A DNA stretch of 64,000 bases from positions 62,001 through 126,000 of the forward strand of contig DASWRI010000076.1 in the NCBI GenBank assembly GCA_036403235.1, in the 5' to 3' direction. The notes below the pieces were generated by a model. That model did not search any database and was not told where the DNA came from. It was given only the letters and a program-made list of their open reading frames with translations. Positions 1 to 10,077 of the stretch are shown here, in pieces. The stretch is from JBGTFE01 sp036403235 (lineage in GTDB: Bacteria > Acidobacteriota > Blastocatellia > Pyrinomonadales > Pyrinomonadaceae). The number at the start of each line of letters is the position of its first letter. Positions within the stretch are counted from its first letter, which is position 1. Both the position numbers and the translations under genes were made by a program.

Positions 1-1
1 C

Positions 2-3000
2 TTTATCAAGGTCATGGGCGCGTCTCTGGCGCTGGCGGGCCTCAGCGGCTGCGTTATCCAGCCGGCGGAGAAAATCGTGCCTTACGTGCGCCAGCCGGAA
101 GAAATCGTTCCCGGAAAACCGCTCTTTTTCGCCACCGCGATGACGCTCGCCGGAACGGCGGTCGGTCTGCTCGCCAAATCGAACGAAGGCCGCCCGACGA
201 AAATCGAGGGCAACACGATGCATCCGGGCAGTCTCGGCGCAACCGACGTTCTGGCGCAGGCTTCGCTTTTGAATATGTATGACCCTGACCGCTCGCAGGA
301 AGTTACATATCGCGGAAATCCGAAAATGTGGCAGAATTTCGTCACCGAATTTCGCTCAAAGATTGAAGAAAATCGCGTGGACGGCGGCGCGGGCGTTCGC
401 GTTTTGACCGAAACCGTCACATCGCCGACGCTCATCGCGCAGTTCAAACAGCTTCAGGCTGAGTTGCCGAAAGCGAAATGGTATCAATACGAACCGGTCA
501 ACCGCGACAACCAGATGGCGGGCGCCAAGATGGCTTTCGGCGCACCGGCGCAGGCGATTTATAAATTTGACCAGGCCGACCGCATTCTCTCGCTCGACAA
601 AGACATTTTTTCCGATTTCAACGTTCGATACACCAAGGATTACGTCAAAAAACGCACTTTCAGCGAAGAACAAAAAGAAATCAATCGTCTTTACGCAATC
701 GAGACGACCATCAGCATCACCGGCGCGAAAGCCGACCACCGGCTCGGCATCAAACCGAGCGAGATGACGGAAATCGCGAAAGCGATTGCGGGCGCGCTCG
801 GAGTCGCGGGCGCGGGCGGCGCGGGTTTATCAGACAAAGCAAACAAATGGATTGCGCCGATGGCAAAAGATTTGCTCGCACACAAAGGCAAATCGATTGT
901 CGTCGTCGGCGACAATCAGCCGCCGATTGTGCATGCTCTCGGCCACGCCATGAACCAGGCGCTCGGAAACGTCGGCACGACGATTACGTATGTCGAGCCG
1001 TTTGCGCCGTTTTCCGAGACGACGCAGATTGACCAGTTAAAACAGCTCGTCCAGGAAATCGACGGCGGAATGGTGAAAATGCTCGTCATAATCGGCGGAA
1101 ATCCGGTTTACAACACGCCGGCCGATTTGAAATTGAACAAGGCGCGAATGGATAAAATTCCGCTTCGCGTGCATCTCGGACAATTTGTCGACGAAACGGC
1201 GGAAATTTGCCAGTGGCACATTCCCGAAAAACATTATCTCGAAATGTGGAGCGACACGCGCGCTTATGACGGAACCGTCACAATCGTCCAGCCGCTTATC
1301 AACCCGCTTTACGACGGCAAGAGCGCGCACGAGCTGATGCAGCTTTTCAACAAGGAAAGTTTCGACAAGAAAGATTACGACATAATCAAAGAATCGTGGC
1401 AAAAGCAAGGATTTACGGGCGCGCCGAAAACAAACGCGGCGGTAACGGCGGCGACAACAAATAATTCCGCGCCGCAGTCTTCGCCCGTCGCCGCTGCCAA
1501 TACGACGTCGAAAAACGAACCGAATTCTCAAATTTCATCGACGAGCAGTCCGGCGGCCGCAAATTCCAACGCGGCGTCTTCGACAAACACGAATCCGAAC
1601 GCGGCTTCGATGGCTTCGAACACGCAGGTGAAAGCGGCGAACACGACAACGGCCGCCGTTACGACAGCGGCCAGAAGCTTTGAAGACAACTGGAAAAGAG
1701 TCGTCCACGACGGATTCGTTCCGAATACGGCGGCGACCACGAAAACCGTCTCGGTCAATGCGGCGTTTTTGAGCCAGCCGCAAACGACGGCGGCCAAAAA
1801 CGGAAATCTGGAAATTTCCATTTTGCCCGACCCGAGCGTTTACGACGGCCGTTTTACAAACAACGGCTGGCTTCAGGAATTGCCGAAGCCTTTGTCGAAA
1901 GTGACGTGGGACAATATCGCTATCGTCAGCCCGGCGACGGCGAAAAGTCTCGGAATAAATCAGCACCGTGACGAAAGAGAATACGCCGGCGGCGAGCAGG
2001 GAACGTCGTTTATCAACACCAAGGGCGGAAATATGTTTTCCGATTTGGCGACGCTCGAATTTCAGGGCACGAACGTCTCGAAACCCGTCCCGCTCTGGAT
2101 TCAGCCGGGACAGCCCGACGACGTCATCACGATTTACATGGGCTACGGCCGGACGCGTGCCGGACGAATCGGAACGGGAATCGGCTACAGCGCTTTCGAC
2201 GTGATGAAATCCGATGCGATGTCGTTCGGTTTCGGCAAACTGACCAAAACCGGAGAACAGGGAAGAATCGCTTCGACGCAAATCCATTTCAATATGGAAG
2301 GGCGCGACCTTTTGCGCGTCTGGGATTTGGAACAGTTCGAAAAAGACCCGACCATCGGCCACCAGCACAACGAATATCCGGCGTCGATGTATCCGCAGGA
2401 AGAATATCAAAAACAATACGACGCCAATCATCGCTGGGGAATGACGATTGACCTCAACAACTGCGTCGGCTGCAACGCCTGCGTCATCGCCTGCCAGTCG
2501 GAAAACAATATTCCGGTCGTCGGCAAAGAACAGGTCGAGAGAAGCCGCGAAATGCACTGGATACGCATCGACGCGTATTACGGCGGCGAGTTGAACAACC
2601 CGCAGGGGCCGCATTTTCAGCCGGTTCCGTGTATGCAGTGCGAGCAGGCGCCGTGCGAAGTGGTCTGTCCGGTGACGGCGACGGTTCACAGCGCGGAAGG
2701 TTTGAACGATATGGTTTACAACCGCTGCGTCGGAACGCGCTACTGTTCGAACAACTGCCCGTATAAAGTCAGGCGCTTTAACTTTTTGCTGTATCAGGAC
2801 TGGGACACGCCGCAGTATAAATTGATGCGAAATCCCGAAGTGACGATTCGCAGCCGCGGCGTCATGGAAAAATGCACATACTGCACGCAGCGCATCGCTT
2901 ACGCCAGAATCGAGGCAGAAAAAGACGCCCGCAGGATTGCGGACGGCGAAATTCTGACGGCTTGCCAGGCGGCCTGTCCGGCTGATGCGATTGTTTTCGG

Positions 3001-3211
3001 TGATTTGAACGATAAGGAAAGCAAAGTTTCCAAACTCAAGACAGACCACCGGAATTACAATCTGCTCAACGAATTGAACACGCAGCCGCGCACGACTTTT
3101 CTGGCGGGCTTGAAAAATTACAATCGGGAAATGCCCGATTACGTCGAGCCGAAAAAAGAAGCGGCGGAGATGAAAAAAGAAAATCCGACAGGAGAAGAAC
3201 CGGTACATTAA
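2..3211 (+). CDS. actB: Alternative complex III subunit ActB, 5' truncated by the window edge
   Basis: ActB is the large periplasm-facing iron-sulfur subunit of alternative complex III, which oxidises quinol and passes electrons to cytochrome c or an oxidase. The frame is open from base 2, and the residues before the first ATG (FIKV) continue the hydrophobic stretch that ends in LAGLSGC, so the true start with its Tat-like leader lies outside the window. The N-terminal two thirds resemble a molybdopterin oxidoreductase fold without an obvious cofactor site. The last ~280 residues form a ferredoxin-like part with four cysteine clusters (CVGCNACVIAC, CMQCEQAPCEVVCP, CVGTRYCSNNCP, CTYC...CQAACP), as expected for three 4Fe-4S and one 3Fe-4S centre. 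An Ala/Asn/Thr/Ser-rich stretch of about 85 residues (bases ~1425-1680) interrupts the middle and is unusual. actC follows 20 bases later. Confidence 0.93.
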   Translation, partial: FIKVMGASLALAGLSGCVIQPAEKIVPYVRQPEEIVPGKPLFFATAMTLAGTAVGLLAKSNEGRPTKIEGNTMHPGSLGATDVLAQASLLNMYDPDRSQEVTYRGNPKMWQNFVTEFRSKIEENRVDGGAGVRVLTETVTSPTLIAQFKQLQAELPKAKWYQYEPVNRDNQMAGAKMAFGAPAQAIYKFDQADRILSLDKDIFSDFNVRYTKDYVKKRTFSEEQKEINRLYAIETTISITGAKADHRLGIKPSEMTEIAKAIAGALGVAGAGGAGLSDKANKWIAPMAKDLLAHKGKSIVVVGDNQPPIVHALGHAMNQALGNVGTTITYVEPFAPFSETTQIDQLKQLVQEIDGGMVKMLVIIGGNPVYNTPADLKLNKARMDKIPLRVHLGQFVDETAEICQWHIPEKHYLEMWSDTRAYDGTVTIVQPLINPLYDGKSAHELMQLFNKESFDKKDYDIIKESWQKQGFTGAPKTNAAVTAATTNNSAPQSSPVAAANTTSKNEPNSQISSTSSPAAANSNAASSTNTNPNAASMASNTQVKAANTTTAAVTTAARSFEDNWKRVVHDGFVPNTAATTKTVSVNAAFLSQPQTTAAKNGNLEISILPDPSVYDGRFTNNGWLQELPKPLSKVTWDNIAIVSPATAKSLGINQHRDEREYAGGEQGTSFINTKGGNMFSDLATLEFQGTNVSKPVPLWIQPGQPDDVITIYMGYGRTRAGRIGTGIGYSAFDVMKSDAMSFGFGKLTKTGEQGRIASTQIHFNMEGRDLLRVWDLEQFEKDPTIGHQHNEYPASMYPQEEYQKQYDANHRWGMTIDLNNCVGCNACVIACQSENNIPVVGKEQVERSREMHWIRIDAYYGGELNNPQGPHFQPVPCMQCEQAPCEVVCPVTATVHSAEGLNDMVYNRCVGTRYCSNNCPYKVRRFNFLLYQDWDTPQYKLMRNPEVTIRSRGVMEKCTYCTQRIAYARIEAEKDARRIADGEILTACQAACPADAIVFGDLNDKESKVSKLKTDHRNYNLLNELNTQPRTTFLAGLKNYNREMPDYVEPKKEAAEMKKENPTGEEPVH

Positions 3212-3231
3212 TTTGCTATAGGTGAGAATTT

Positions 3232-4689
<1,458 letters not shown>

Positions 4690-4709
4690 GATTTTGAAAA
4701 ATTAAATTT

Positions 4710-4795
4710 GCAGTCAACCGTGTCTGCCCGCAAACGGAACTGAAAAGGGCAACTCACCCATGTCAAACCGCCTGCCAGCACGCGCGGTTGATTGC
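4710..4795. repeat. Inverted repeat between actC and actD
   Basis: GCAGTCAACCG at 4710-4720 is mirrored by CGGTTGATTGC at 4785-4795 (one mismatch). The 64-base interior is degenerate. The element fills most of the 123-base gap inside an otherwise tightly packed operon. It is one of the window-wide family of intergenic phrase palindromes; its function is unknown. Confidence 0.6.
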
Positions 4796-4812
4796 AGAGC
4801 AAAAATTGCGAT

Positions 4813-5346
4813 ATGGAAAAGAAAATTTACGGAATAATGGCGGAGTTTGATACGGCGACCGAATTGGTTGACGCCGCGCGCGAGATTCGCGATGCGGGTT
4901 ACAAAAAAACCGACGCGTTTTCGCCTTTTCCGATTCACGAAATCGACGAAGCGCTCGGCATCCGGCGCAGCGTTCTGCCGTTTATGGTGCTTGGCGGCGG
5001 CGTTCTGGGGCTTTTGAGCGGTCTGGGCTTGCAGTATTTCGTCCACGTTATCGATTACCCGGTAAACATCGGCGGCCGCCCTTATTTAAGCTTGCCGTCA
5101 TTTATTCCGCCGGCCTACGAGCTGACGATTTTGTTTGCGGCGTTCACGGCTGTTTTAGGAATGCTTTTCCTGAACGGTCTGCCGCAGCCGTATCACCCGG
5201 TTTTCAACGTGCCGCGTTTTGCGCTCGCGACGCGCGAAAAATTCTTTTTGATAATTGAGACGAAAGACGCGCAGTTTGATTACGAAAAAACGAGAAGCTT
5301 TATGGAAAGTCTGAACCCGCAGGAGGTTTTCGATGTCGAAGAATAA
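4813..5346 (+). CDS. actD: Alternative complex III subunit ActD (DUF3341)
   Basis: A 177-residue membrane protein of the DUF3341/ActD family, a small two-helix subunit of alternative complex III. It opens MEKKIYGIMAEFDTATELVD, typical for the family, followed by an alpha/beta soluble domain. Two transmembrane segments follow (VLPFMVLGGGVLGLLSGLGL and a second near residues 100-120). I chose the ATG at 4813 rather than an upstream TTG at 4792 because the family begins at this point and the earlier residues come from the inverted repeat. The last 14 bases overlap actE, suggesting translational coupling. Confidence 0.92.
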   Translation: MEKKIYGIMAEFDTATELVDAAREIRDAGYKKTDAFSPFPIHEIDEALGIRRSVLPFMVLGGGVLGLLSGLGLQYFVHVIDYPVNIGGRPYLSLPSFIPPAYELTILFAAFTAVLGMLFLNGLPQPYHPVFNVPRFALATREKFFLIIETKDAQFDYEKTRSFMESLNPQEVFDVEE

Positions 5347-6076
5347 TCCGCGAGCGGAAGTGAAAAGGGAAAAGGGAAAAGTAAAAAGCTTAAGGCGCTC
5401 GATTTTTGCCTTTTGTCTTTTAATTTTTGCCTTGTCCGCCGTCGGCTGTCGCTACGATATGCAGGACCAGCCGCGCTACAAAGCCTTTAAGAAGAGCGAT
5501 TTTTTCAGCGACGACAAGGCGATGAGAGACTTGCCCGAAGGAACGGTGGCGCGCGGTCATCTGCGCGAAAATAAAGCTTTTTACACGGGCAAAAAAGATA
5601 ATGCCGACCCGAACGCGCAGGTTCAGACGACGACCGATTCAAAGGGCAATACGGTCGTCGCGAGCTTTCCGAACGATATTACGGAATTTCCCGTCCCGGT
5701 CACGAAAGAATTGATTGACCGCGGACAGCAGCGCTTCAACATTTACTGCATCGTCTGTCACGGCCCGACCGGAAACGGCGACGGAATGATTGTCCGACGC
5801 GGTTTCTCGCAGCCGCCGACGTATCACGACGACCGTTTGAGAAATGCGCCCGTCGGACATTTTTTCGACGTCATGACAAACGGCTGGGGCAAGATGAACA
5901 GCTACGCGTCGCAGGTTCCGCCGGCTGACCGGTGGGCTATCGTCGCCTATATCCGGACGCTGCAGCTCAGCCAGAATCCGAGCGGCGCGGGCACTGCAAA
6001 CACAAATACGATGAATCGAACGACAACGACGACTCCGGCAAACACGAATACAAACACGCAAGGAGGCGTAAGATAA
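5333..6076 (+). CDS. actE: Alternative complex III subunit ActE (mono-haem cytochrome c lipoprotein)
   Basis: A 247-residue periplasmic lipoprotein cytochrome c that accepts electrons in alternative complex III. A lipobox (LSAVGC) follows a hydrophobic leader. After it comes the ActE signature MQDQPRYKAFKKSDFF, then EGTVARGHL. A single haem motif is seen as CIVCHGPTGNGDG near residue 140. The C-terminal ~35 residues are an Asn/Thr-rich low-complexity tail. An AGGAGG ribosome site (about 5321) lies inside actD. The charged n-region and hydrophobic core of the leader are encoded by a degenerate A-rich/T-rich inverted repeat (5353-5437) of the kind otherwise found between genes. Confidence 0.93.
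   Translation: MSKNNPRAEVKREKGKVKSLRRSIFAFCLLIFALSAVGCRYDMQDQPRYKAFKKSDFFSDDKAMRDLPEGTVARGHLRENKAFYTGKKDNADPNAQVQTTTDSKGNTVVASFPNDITEFPVPVTKELIDRGQQRFNIYCIVCHGPTGNGDGMIVRRGFSQPPTYHDDRLRNAPVGHFFDVMTNGWGKMNSYASQVPPADRWAIVAYIRTLQLSQNPSGAGTANTNTMNRTTTTTPANTNTNTQGGVR
5353..5437. repeat. Phrase palindrome inside the actE signal-peptide region
   Basis: The left arm consists of AAAAGGG/AAAAGT units (about 5360-5388). The right arm has TTTTTGCCTTTTGTC-type units (about 5402-5437). The arms are imperfect inverted copies. The whole element is read in frame and supplies the charged n-region and most of the hydrophobic core of the ActE leader. Confidence 0.6.
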
Positions 6077-7309
6077 ATGGCGGCTGAAATAAACAGAGAG
6101 TTTGGAGCACCCGATGATTTAGGCCGCTGGCAGACAATCGCGCTCGGCGTCGGCGGGCTCGCCACAATCGTGGTTTTGATTTTTGCGCTGATAGGCGCGC
6201 CCGAGCAAAAAGAACAGGTGCTTCGCTCTTGGCTTCTGGGCATTATCTTCTGGGGCGGCATCGGCATCGGCTCAATCGGAATCTTGCTTTTGCAGTATCT
6301 GACGGGCGGTGCGTGGGGCGTCGTCAGTCGCCGCGTGCTCGAAGCGGGCTCGCGCACGATTCCGATAATCTTTATTTTGTTTATCCCGATTTTGTTCGGC
6401 GTCACTTATCTGTACGAATGGACGCACCCGACGCCGGGCGACTTAACTCTCGAACATCGCGGCTGGTATCTGACGCCGCTCTGGTTCATTATCCGCGCGG
6501 TGTTGTATTTTGTTTTGTGGTGGATAATGCAGTATCTGCTCAACAAGTGGGCGCACCAGCAGGACGCGGCGACGACTTATGAAGATTCGGTCGGGTTTTT
6601 AACCCGAGCGTCGCGTTTTTCCGGCCCGACGATAGCTATTTTTGTTTTGGTCGTGAGTTTTGCGTCGATTGACTGGGTGATGACGCTCGACCCTCACTGG
6701 TATTCGACGATGTGGGGCTTTCTGTTCGTCGCCGGCTGGGCATTGAGCTGTTTTTGCTTTGTCGTCGTGATTTTGGCCGCGCTTTCGGATAAAGCGCCGA
6801 TGAATCGCGTCCTCGGCAAACGTCATTTTCACGATATCGGCAAATTGATGCTGGCGCTGACGATGGTTTGGGCGTATTTCAATTTCTCGCAGTTTTTGAT
6901 TATCTGGTCGGGCAATCTGCCGGAAGAAACCGTCTGGTATCTCGTCAGAATGAAAGGAACGTGGGGCGTTATCGGTATCATTCTGATTTTGTTTCATTTC
7001 GGGTTTCCGTTTCTCGTTCTGCTTTCACGCGACATCAAGCGCAACGCCAAATATCTGGCGGGTCTGGCGATTTTTATCTTGATTCTCCGGCTGGTCGATA
7101 TGTTTTATTTAATCGGGCCGAACCCGCGCGTTTTCGAGCAGGGAGTAAAAGATAACGCGTTTCATATGAGCTGGCTCGACATCGTCGCGCCGATTGCGGT
7201 CGGCGGAATCTGGCTGTGGTGGTTTTTCCGCGAGCTCCAAAAATACCCGTTGGTTCCGATTAACGACCCGTTTTTGGAAAACGCGATTGAACACGGGAAA
7301 GGACATTGA
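6077..7309 (+). CDS. actF: Alternative complex III subunit ActF
   Basis: A 410-residue multi-pass membrane subunit of alternative complex III, structurally related to ActC and NrfD, with about ten hydrophobic segments. It begins one base after the actE stop codon, and the ribosome site AGGAGG at 6061 lies within the actE end. Family-typical stretches include TRASRFSGPTIAIFVLVVSF and the WVMTLDPHWYSTMWGF region near residue 200. It completes actB-C-D-E-F as seen here; actA would be expected upstream of the window. Confidence 0.92.
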   Translation: MAAEINREFGAPDDLGRWQTIALGVGGLATIVVLIFALIGAPEQKEQVLRSWLLGIIFWGGIGIGSIGILLLQYLTGGAWGVVSRRVLEAGSRTIPIIFILFIPILFGVTYLYEWTHPTPGDLTLEHRGWYLTPLWFIIRAVLYFVLWWIMQYLLNKWAHQQDAATTYEDSVGFLTRASRFSGPTIAIFVLVVSFASIDWVMTLDPHWYSTMWGFLFVAGWALSCFCFVVVILAALSDKAPMNRVLGKRHFHDIGKLMLALTMVWAYFNFSQFLIIWSGNLPEETVWYLVRMKGTWGVIGIILILFHFGFPFLVLLSRDIKRNAKYLAGLAIFILILRLVDMFYLIGPNPRVFEQGVKDNAFHMSWLDIVAPIAVGGIWLWWFFRELQKYPLVPINDPFLENAIEHGKGH

Positions 7310-7315
7310 CATGTG

Positions 7316-7377
7316 GAAAGTGCTAAGCGGTAAGTGGCAAGTAAAAGCAAAAATACTTTCCACTCAATACTTAGCAC
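7316..7377. repeat. Phrase palindrome between actF and the PRLQ-motif gene
   Basis: AAGTGCTAAG at 7318-7327 pairs with CTTAGCAC at 7370-7377 (eight exact pairs, GTGCTAAG/CTTAGCAC). The flanks carry further related units such as GGAAAGT and ACTTTCC. The ATG at 7311 gives a 26-codon reading frame through the repeat that I do not regard as a gene. Confidence 0.6.
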
Positions 7378-7395
7378 CTAGCGCTAATTAAACTT

Positions 7396-7929
7396 ATGGC
7401 TAAGCACGAAAAAACTTTTGTTGATTTCGATAAACCGTATGAGCAGAATCTCATCGGGATGAAAGGAATTATTGTTTTCGCCCTCGGACTTTTTCTTTTG
7501 ATTGTCATAACCTTCGGCTTGATGTGGGCGCTGATGAACGTGATGGAAGGCGACGCGGTTGTCTCGAAAGGCTCGAAAGAGCCGCTGGCGATGACCGAAG
7601 AGGAAAAACTGCCGCCCGAACCGCGCCTCCAGTCGGCGCCGGGTTTTGGCATCAACGGCGAGAAAGGGCGCGTCAATCTCGAGCTCAGAGAGCCGCAGGC
7701 GGAATATCGCGAGCTTAGAAAAATCTGGGAAACAAATTGGATGGAAGGTCAGAAAGACCTGAAAACGGGAACGGTTATCAGTCTGCCGATTGACGAAGCT
7801 AAAAAGAAATTTTTGGAGCAGAGCGCGCAGATGAAAACGGACGAAAACGGCGCGAAGATTTATGAAGAGTCGCGCCATATAATTTCTTATTCAAGTTCGG
7901 GACGAACGGCAACCGACAAGATTAGATAA
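7396..7929 (+). CDS. Small membrane-anchored protein with PRLQ motif, oxidase-operon associated
   Basis: A 177-residue protein with one transmembrane helix near residues 25-48 (IIVFALGLFLLIVITFGLMW) and a soluble C-terminal part on the periplasmic side. It carries PPEPRLQ near residue 75 and SLPIDEAKKKFLEQ near residue 135. This recalls small PRLQ...IPI-x-x-A proteins that occur beside cytochrome oxidase and SCO genes in Acidobacteria and relatives; that link is from memory. Its place between actF and SCO1 suggests an assembly or structural role in the ACIII-oxidase supercomplex. The biochemical function is not known to me. Confidence 0.75.
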   Translation: MAKHEKTFVDFDKPYEQNLIGMKGIIVFALGLFLLIVITFGLMWALMNVMEGDAVVSKGSKEPLAMTEEEKLPPEPRLQSAPGFGINGEKGRVNLELREPQAEYRELRKIWETNWMEGQKDLKTGTVISLPIDEAKKKFLEQSAQMKTDENGAKIYEESRHIISYSSSGRTATDKIR

Positions 7930-7974
7930 GGATGAAGGATAAAAGGCGAATAAAAATCCTTTTATCAAAATTTT

Positions 7975-8871
7975 ATGAAAAAAAGTTCAGCACTTTCAGC
8001 GGTTTTGAAACTGAAACTTTTGATTTTAGTCGGCTCTTTGTTGTTTGTAAGCGTTCCGGCGCAAAAGTCGGAGCATTACAATTCGCCGCTTTATTCGCCG
8101 CGAACATACGACCCGAGTCAGGGCACGAGCAACGGAATGCCGCCGGTTTTGAACAAGGTCGGGATTGACCAGAAGCTCGATTCGCAATTGCCGCTGGACG
8201 CCGAATTTAAGGACGAGGACGGCAAAAACGTCAAGCTCGGCGAATATTTCGGCAAAGGCCGGCCCGTCATTCTGGCGTTTGTTTATTACGAATGCCCGAT
8301 GCTCTGCAACGAAGTTTTGAACGGTTTGACCGGAACTTTAAAGGGAATTTCCTTTGACGCGGGAAAGGAGTTCGACGTCGTCGCGATTAGCTTTGACACG
8401 CGCGAAAACGACAAACCGGATTTGGCCAAAAACAAAAAAGCGAGTTATCTGGCCAGATACGAGCGCAAAGGAGCGGAAAACGGCTGGCATTTTCTGACCG
8501 GAACGCAGAGCGAAATTGACAAGGTAACGAAGGCCGCCGGATTTAATTACGTCTGGGATGAGGCGACGCAGCAGTTTGCACACGCGGGCGGAATCATGAT
8601 TGTGACGCCGCAGGGGCATCTGGCGCGGTATTTTTACGGCATCGATTATTCGCCGAGAGACGTTAAATTCGGCATTATCGAATCGACCGAAGGGAAAATC
8701 GGCAATCCGGCTGAAAAGCTTTACCTGTATTGTTTTCACTACGACCCGTCGACCGGCAAATACGGCTTGACGATTTTAAGAGTGATACGCCTGGCGGGAG
8801 TTGCGACAATTCTCGGAATCGGCGGAATGTTTTTTGTATTTTGGCGTCGCAGCAAAAGAAAGATTAGTTAA
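7975..8871 (+). CDS. SCO1/SenC-family copper chaperone for the CuA site
   Basis: A 298-residue exported thioredoxin-fold protein of the SCO1/SenC/PrrC family, which delivers copper to the CuA centre of oxidase subunit II. It has an N-terminal signal or anchor (residues ~12-30) and the metal-binding CxxxC as ECPMLC near residue 105. The distal histidine is probably in FAHAGGIMIV near residue 203. A C-terminal membrane helix (GVATILGIGGMFFVFW) is followed by a basic tail. It lies directly upstream of coxB, the expected client. Confidence 0.9.
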   Translation: MKKSSALSAVLKLKLLILVGSLLFVSVPAQKSEHYNSPLYSPRTYDPSQGTSNGMPPVLNKVGIDQKLDSQLPLDAEFKDEDGKNVKLGEYFGKGRPVILAFVYYECPMLCNEVLNGLTGTLKGISFDAGKEFDVVAISFDTRENDKPDLAKNKKASYLARYERKGAENGWHFLTGTQSEIDKVTKAAGFNYVWDEATQQFAHAGGIMIVTPQGHLARYFYGIDYSPRDVKFGIIESTEGKIGNPAEKLYLYCFHYDPSTGKYGLTILRVIRLAGVATILGIGGMFFVFWRRSKRKIS

Positions 8872-8934
8872 TGGTTAATTGATTTAATGGTTTGAAAAAT
8901 AACCGCCGGCCATTAACTCGTTAACAGAAATATT
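8872..8934. repeat. Phrase palindrome between SCO1 and coxB
   Basis: TGGTTAATTGATTTAATGG on the left is answered by CCATTAACTCGTTAAC on the right around a short AT/GC centre. The arms are imperfect inverted copies of a TTAATGG-type unit. It occupies the whole gap, and no clear Shine-Dalgarno sequence precedes coxB. Confidence 0.55.
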
Positions 8935-10038
8935 ATGCAAGAAAATACTTGGATTCCGGTATTTCCCGAACGTGCTTCCAGCTTCGCCTGGCAGGTTGAC
9001 GCGCTGTATTTTTACATTTTGGCGATCAGCGTATTTTTCACGGTCGGCATCGTCCTCGCCGTCGCTTTTTTTGTAGTCAAATACCGCGAGAAAGAAAAAT
9101 ACGCGACCGGCGCGGAGATTCACGGTTCGGTTCCGCTCGAATTGTTCTGGTCGTTTGTCCCGTTCGTCATTTCGATGTCGATTTTCTTAGGCGGCGCGAT
9201 TGTTTATTTTAATCAATACCGCATACCGAAGGACACGACCGAGATTTACGTCGTCGGCAAACAGTGGATGTGGAAGTTTCAGCACGGCACCGGACAGCGC
9301 GAGATAAACGAGCTGCACGTTCCGGTCAACCGGCGGATAGAGCTGACGCTGACGACCGAGGACGTTCTCCACGACCTCTACATTCCGGCGTTTCGAACAA
9401 AAACCGACATCGTGCCGGGACGCTATACAAAACTCTGGTTTGAAGCGACAAAACCGGGCAAATATCATATTTTCTGCGCCGAATACTGCGGCCTCAATCA
9501 CTCGGGAATGGGCGGTTACGTCTATGTCATGGAGCAGCGCGATTTTGACAACTGGCTGAGCGGAAACGTTTCCGGCCAGACGCCGGTCGAAGCGGGCCGC
9601 GATTTGTTTGAAAACAAGCTCGGCTGCGCGTCCTGTCACGCGGGCGGCCCGCAGCAGCGCGGCGCGAAGCTCGAAAATCTGTTCGGCTCTGACGTTAAAC
9701 TGGCGAGCGGAGATACGGTCAAAGCCGACGACGCCTATATTCGCGAATCGATTCTCAATCCCGGCGCGAAAATCGTCGAGGGTTATCAGCCGATTATGCC
9801 AACTTTCAAAGGTCAGGTCACGGAAGAACAAATCGTCTCTCTAATCGCGTATATCAAATCTCTAAGCGGCCCGGCGGGCGCTTCGACAACTTCGCCGACC
9901 GGCGCGACGACTTCGAGCGGCAATTCAAATTCGACCAGCACCGTCGCGCCGATAGCCAACCGCGGCAGTACGAACAGCCAGGGAAGCAATCCGAACGCGC
10001 CGCAAAATCAGTCGGAACCGACAAACAGGCAAAGATAA
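8935..10038 (+). CDS. coxB: Cytochrome c oxidase subunit II with fused cytochrome c domain (caa3 type)
   Basis: A 367-residue oxidase subunit II. Two transmembrane helices (residues ~22-46 and ~62-84) precede the cupredoxin domain. CuA ligands are visible as HDLYIP and CAEYCGLNHSGM (around residues 145-190). A fused C-terminal cytochrome c carries GCASCH near residue 225 and a probable axial methionine in IMPTFKG. The final ~55 residues are a Ser/Thr/Asn/Gly-rich low-complexity tail. The fusion marks a caa3-type oxidase that can take electrons directly from ACIII. Confidence 0.95.
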   Translation: MQENTWIPVFPERASSFAWQVDALYFYILAISVFFTVGIVLAVAFFVVKYREKEKYATGAEIHGSVPLELFWSFVPFVISMSIFLGGAIVYFNQYRIPKDTTEIYVVGKQWMWKFQHGTGQREINELHVPVNRRIELTLTTEDVLHDLYIPAFRTKTDIVPGRYTKLWFEATKPGKYHIFCAEYCGLNHSGMGGYVYVMEQRDFDNWLSGNVSGQTPVEAGRDLFENKLGCASCHAGGPQQRGAKLENLFGSDVKLASGDTVKADDAYIRESILNPGAKIVEGYQPIMPTFKGQVTEEQIVSLIAYIKSLSGPAGASTTSPTGATTSSGNSNSTSTVAPIANRGSTNSQGSNPNAPQNQSEPTNRQR

Positions 10039-10077
10039 GGCCGTTCTTACGAACAGGGAAAGGTAGTAAAAAAAGTT

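Noticed and set aside
1535..3208. A 557-codon open frame antisense to actB
   Set aside because: It mirrors a clearly coding frame with all iron-sulfur motifs on the plus strand; its translation is Arg/Phe-rich with no recognisable domain, as expected for a shadow frame.
7311..7391. A 26-codon frame directly after actF
   Set aside because: It consists almost entirely of the phrase palindrome and lacks a ribosome site.
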